From positions 248,001 to 312,000 of the forward strand of contig JABVXV010000022.1 in the NCBI GenBank assembly GCA_013365325.1: a stretch of DNA of 64,000 nt, written 5' to 3'. The notes under the pieces are model-generated. The model was not told where the DNA came from, searched no databases, and saw only the letters and a list, made by a program, of their open reading frames with translations. Position numbers and translations under genes: made by a program. The stretch is from Dipetalonema caudispina. Lineage: Eukaryota; Nematoda; Chromadorea; Rhabditida; Onchocercidae. The first letter of the stretch is position 1, and every line of letters starts with the position of its first letter. Of this stretch, positions 62,901-64,000 are shown in pieces.

Positions 62901-64000
62901 ATGAACGCATCGAGCTGCACGCTGTCTCCAAGAGCAGGCCAACCACAAATCCGAAGCACTCGATCTCGTTCTTTTCCTTTGTACAACTGTAGCATCAACA
63001 ATAATGATATTTACATTTCCCAGGATAGAAAAGAACGAATCTTTACTGCCCCTTTTCCTCAGTTTGTACAGTATAAACTAAAGATTAAGAAATGATCAGA
63101 ATAAAAAAGTATTTAAGGAATGCGAAAGCATTAAATGAAAAAAATCACATAGTTCATTAAATCCTACGTGTACCACACTTAAACTTTTGTAAAAAAAAAA
63201 GTTGTACGAAAAAATTAAGTGACTGCGTATTATAACATCATAAATAATGAAAGAATCAAAAAATGAAAGACAGCCAAAATGAAATCACAACCAATTATAT
63301 ACAAGATGAGAACTCACTCTAATGCGCCCGAGGAATGGATCTAAAACAAATATTCGTTCCGTGGTAAGTTCATCTGTATCCGAATCTAAACCGTGTTGCA
63401 TTATATCCATAACACCTGGGAACCTGCAAGTTTCAAAATAATATCAGCAAAAAGAAAAATCGTGAAAGCTCATGAACGTAAGCTTACAATGTCCCATAGA
63501 CATATGGTTTCCAATCCACGATACTAATCATGTGGCGTATCCATTTCCACAACCACTTTACTTCGGATGTTGAATATGGACAACAATCGATGATCTCCTT
63601 GCAAAATCGTGTATATGCTGAAATTACTGATCATTATTAGGAACACTGCAGCTGGATTTATCAGTCATTTGAAGTAAGCCTGTAATGTTCTGGGAATTAC
63701 ATTGCAATAGAAAAAGTGAAGCTCTATTTTCTGGATTACCTTCCAAAGTAGTGCTTGGAGGAGAGCCAAAATTTCTGGCAGCACGACTTTTCATCACAAA
63801 CGATATATCTGCTGATTCATCAATTATGACTGGATCTGCACTGCGCACATAAAGCTGACTACCGGATGCGTGAGCGACAAAGCCTTGCGATGAATAATCG
63901 CCCGTCACAAACTTGTTAACCTGTAAAAAAAAACGGAAAAATGTTTCCGTAGACGAATTCAGCATAACATTATTATTTCAAAGAATATGCTCAAATTGAA
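59983..64000 (-). CDS. MIOS: MIOS (missing oocyte) homolog, GATOR2 subunit, C-terminal part
   Basis: MIOS is a WD40/zinc-finger subunit of GATOR2, which activates mTORC1 at the lysosome by opposing GATOR1 in amino-acid sensing. On the minus strand the firm exons are 61765-61601 (YVDYTGDIQTA), 61435-61279, 61173-61055, 60800-60641 and 60150-59983. Further exons lie at about 63930-63640, 63615-63488, 63424-63320, 62980-62880, 62635-62572, 62500-62390 and 62072-61898. The C-terminal zinc module has MACPHCLKPLPKCILCRRH, FTWCQ, then CRHGGHMAHLWHW and HAECAASGCFCNC, the cysteine/histidine pattern that ends MIOS. The helical middle region (DIPLEDRIAFAAIHFSD, LDMLNTWGMWV) also fits. The N-terminal WD40 propeller lies right of the window. 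The protein ends in a short tail after the zinc module (PCLFCEDSC). Confidence 0.87.
61470..61494. repeat. TA microsatellite in a MIOS intron
   Basis: A run of about twelve TA units lies between the exons ending at 61601 and starting at 61435, just upstream (minus strand) of the latter exon's acceptor. Confidence 0.9.

Noticed and set aside
1..64000. Transposons, tRNA/5S/SL RNA genes, viral or bacterial insertions
   Set aside because: I looked for reverse transcriptase or transposase motifs, tRNA B-box sequences, spliced-leader sequence and prokaryotic-style operons, and recognised none by eye. A profile search could still find diverged remnants.

Overview
The window reads as nuclear DNA of a nematode. 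It is AT-rich, with long poly-T/A tracts and TA/GT/CT microsatellites. Nearly every gene is cut into many short exons with GT...(T)TTCAG introns, several first exons begin within a few bases of a TTTCAG/TTGCAG-type acceptor (typical of spliced-leader trans-splicing), and the gene families match known nematode ones (TWK potassium channel, mtm-9, oga-1, TIA/TIAR protein). The low coding density and intron style suggest a parasitic clade III (filarial/spirurid-like) worm, but that placement is inference. There is no prokaryotic gene, rRNA, CRISPR array or intact transposon.

Layout from left to right. (1) 131-7482, + strand: a TFIID subunit 3 (TAF3) homolog, missing its N-terminus, with very basic/acidic middle exons and a C-terminal PHD finger. 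(2) 11387-17210, +: a CAP-superfamily (GAPR-1/GLIPR2-like) protein whose exon chain suggests an unusually long, secreted N-terminal extension. (3) 18914-21839, +: a seven-TM protein of the GPR180/TMEM145 family, complete at 507 codons. (4) 27055-30537, -: a TIA-1/TIAR-type RNA-binding protein, 361 codons, with two RRMs and no RRM1. (5) 35959-42612, -: O-GlcNAcase (oga-1) with GH84 catalytic domain, stalk and acetyltransferase-like tail. (6) 44055-49116, +: the catalytically dead myotubularin MTMR9 (mtm-9), 567 codons, divergent from oga-1. (7) 50266-52066, -: two small genes about 130 bp apart, a 147-codon secreted LRRNT-type protein and a 91-codon unknown protein, in an operon-like arrangement. 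(8) 54780-59121, +: a two-pore-domain (TWK) potassium channel. (9) 59983 to the right edge, -: the C-terminal half of MIOS, a GATOR2 subunit acting on mTORC1.

The genes are not one pathway. They are a typical eukaryotic mix: transcription (TAF3), RNA metabolism (TIAR), nutrient/O-GlcNAc signalling (OGA, MIOS), phosphoinositide/endosome function (MTMR9), membrane signalling (GPR180-like, TWK) and secreted proteins (CAP, LRR). All exon boundaries were read by eye from splice signals, codon phase and family similarity. Where the phases close exactly (GPR180-like, TIAR, MTMR9, TWK, both small genes) I trust the model most. The most novel-looking material is the 91-codon gene in the candidate operon, the N-terminal extension of the CAP protein, a 46-bp tandem duplication that doubles a splice acceptor, and a pair of related large hairpins at 24359-24472.
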